Shown piece after piece: positions 4,737-5,723 of a stretch of DNA of 5,723 nt (position 1 is the stretch's first letter; each line of letters begins with the position of its first letter). The DNA lies in contig JADFLD010000156.1 in the NCBI GenBank assembly GCA_022564535.1, positions 1 to 5,723 on the forward strand. The letters are read 5' to 3'. Below the pieces are notes generated by a model. The model had not been told where the DNA came from. It worked only from the letters and a program-made list of their open reading frames with translations, and searched no databases. A program made the position numbers and the translations under genes. Source of the stretch: Gemmatimonadota bacterium. Its GTDB lineage: Bacteria; Gemmatimonadota; Gemmatimonadetes; Longimicrobiales; UBA6960.

Positions 4737-5723
4737 TCAGAACTTCGCGCTGAACAGTTCCAACGAGATACCCGGACGCCACTGCCGTCGCCCAGATGCG
4801 TCCTCGAACGGCAGCAGGGTGGGCATGGGCATCGGAGTGTTGAAGCGAAGCGCACCGTCTCGGTAATCGAACAGCGCCGTGCCGAAGTCCGCCTCCGATC
4901 GTTCGCCGCCCAGGTCGCGGTCACGGGTGGCGTTGGCGGCAATACCCATGCCGATGAGGCTCGTCATGAAAGGGATCACAATCGCCACGCGATCACTCGC
5001 CGGCTGGGTGATGAGGTCCAGCCCAAATCCACCCACGACACCCACGAGGGCTCCCAGGTTGATCATCCGTATCCGCCCTCGACTCATGTCATACTTACCG
5101 GCGAGCGCTCCCCCTGCGAGGAGTCCCGCGTTGCCCGCGATCAGGGCGGTTGCGAGCACCGCGTCGCCGTCTGCGTCGGGATCGATGAGCACCGCGCCCA
5201 GCGCACCATAAATGGTCCCCCAGATGGACCCTCCCTGTGCTCCGCTCGAAACGCCGGACCGGACCGGATTCCGGGCGATCAGCGCGCCCCCCAAGATCCC
5301 CGCCAGACCACCCACGATCATCGAAGCGAAGCGCTCTTCGCTCGAACCGCCCGCGTCGTAGCACCCGAATGTGCCGCAGACCTCCTCCTGCCCGAGCCCG
5401 AGCACATCAGCCCATCCGAAGCCCTGCCACGTGCCCCAGATGCCCCCCCAACTTACCGCCCTCGCCTGCCCCTCGCTCATGGGACGCGCCCGGGCCATCG
5501 CCCGGAAGGCAAACAACCCCACCGGACCGCCGATCAGAAGTCCCGCCCCGTACGCCTCAGCCTCATCCGCACCGAATGCGGCCGGTACCGCCACCCCAAG
5601 CCACAACCCATAGAGCGTACCGAAGACCGGGAGCTCGACGCGGCTGGGCCGGTCCGTCGCTGGCGCCGCGAGACGTACCCCAGCCGCGGCGGCACCGGGG
5701 GTCCCACCGAACTGCTCGGGGGT
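4737..5723 (-). CDS. Glycine-rich hydrophobic repeat protein, partial (C-terminal 328 residues)
   Basis: I do not recognise the family. The frame is open from the right edge to the TGA at 4737-4739, so the N-terminus lies outside; an internal TTG (5604-5606) is not a likely start because the repeat pattern already begins upstream of it. Counting from the edge, four degenerate repeats occupy residues 25-82, 83-154, 155-213 and 214-271. Each has one helix built on W/F-G-T-x-x-G, an acidic or polar turn, and a second Gly-zipper helix of the type LIAG-x-x-GLLAGG-x-LA, then a basic-Ser linker. This suggests about eight membrane or membrane-associated helices. Repeat 2 has an insertion with two cysteines (EEVCGTFGCY). 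The last ~57 residues are different, soluble-looking, and end in SLELFSAKF with a terminal Phe. Convergent with the secreted protein gene. An inner-membrane or pore-like protein is possible; function unknown. Confidence 0.8.
   Translation of the reverse strand, partial: TPEQFGGTPGAAAAGVRLAAPATDRPSRVELPVFGTLYGLWLGVAVPAAFGADEAEAYGAGLLIGGPVGLFAFRAMARARPMSEGQARAVSWGGIWGTWQGFGWADVLGLGQEEVCGTFGCYDAGGSSEERFASMIVGGLAGILGGALIARNPVRSGVSSGAQGGSIWGTIYGALGAVLIDPDADGDAVLATALIAGNAGLLAGGALAGKYDMSRGRIRMINLGALVGVVGGFGLDLITQPASDRVAIVIPFMTSLIGMGIAANATRDRDLGGERSEADFGTALFDYRDGALRFNTPMPMPTLLPFEDASGRRQWRPGISLELFSAKF

Noticed and set aside
4126..4782. A 218-codon minus-strand frame opposite the secreted basic protein.
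   Set aside because: It crosses the strong terminator hairpin and overlaps the end of the repeat-protein gene; the plus-strand gene has signal peptide, SD and terminator.

Overview
The window is GC-rich and bacterial, and reads as Gram-negative: it has a lipobox lipoprotein, secreted proteins and a BatD-type membrane protein. Codon use and the moxR / DUF58 / batD-like arrangement would fit Gemmatimonadota or a similar high-GC environmental phylum. That placement is a guess; no rRNA or other marker gene is present.

Layout. Bases 1-276 hold no gene I can support, only a 15-bp-period tandem repeat. Bases 277-615 (minus) encode the N-terminal part of an OmpA-associated lipoprotein of the kind I associate with Alphaproteobacteria, cut short at 112 residues. 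Bases 648-1469 (minus) are a BatD-like protein whose last ~60 residues are not BatD: about 45 of them read as the N-terminus of 3-isopropylmalate dehydratase small subunit (LeuD), joined in frame. Bases 1466-2344 (minus) are a DUF58 von Willebrand A-like protein and 2351-3352 (minus) a MoxR AAA+ ATPase. Together moxR, DUF58 and batD form a tight operon (6-bp gap, then a 4-bp GTGA overlap). Bases 3485-3850 (+) are a cytosolic thioredoxin, divergent from moxR. A structured non-coding stretch (3851-4083) leads to a small, secreted, very basic protein of unknown function (4084-4653, +), closed by a strong intrinsic terminator (4678-4720). Bases 4737-5723 (minus) are the C-terminal 328 residues of a glycine-rich hydrophobic repeat protein that runs off the window end.

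How the genes fit together. MoxR ATPases usually act as chaperones on VWA-domain partners, and DUF58 and Bat proteins are their standard genomic partners, so the core is an ordinary MoxR/Bat-type envelope-maturation or stress module. What is unusual is that the operon stops inside batD: the expected C-terminus and any downstream VWA genes (batA/batB) are replaced by fragments of leuD and a lipoprotein gene. This is either a real rearrangement with gene decay or an assembly/amplification chimera, and the sequence alone cannot decide. The best candidates for something undescribed are the four-fold ~58-72-residue Gly-rich repeat protein at the right edge and the small Arg-rich secreted protein with its structured leader. 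I see no complete novel multi-gene system.
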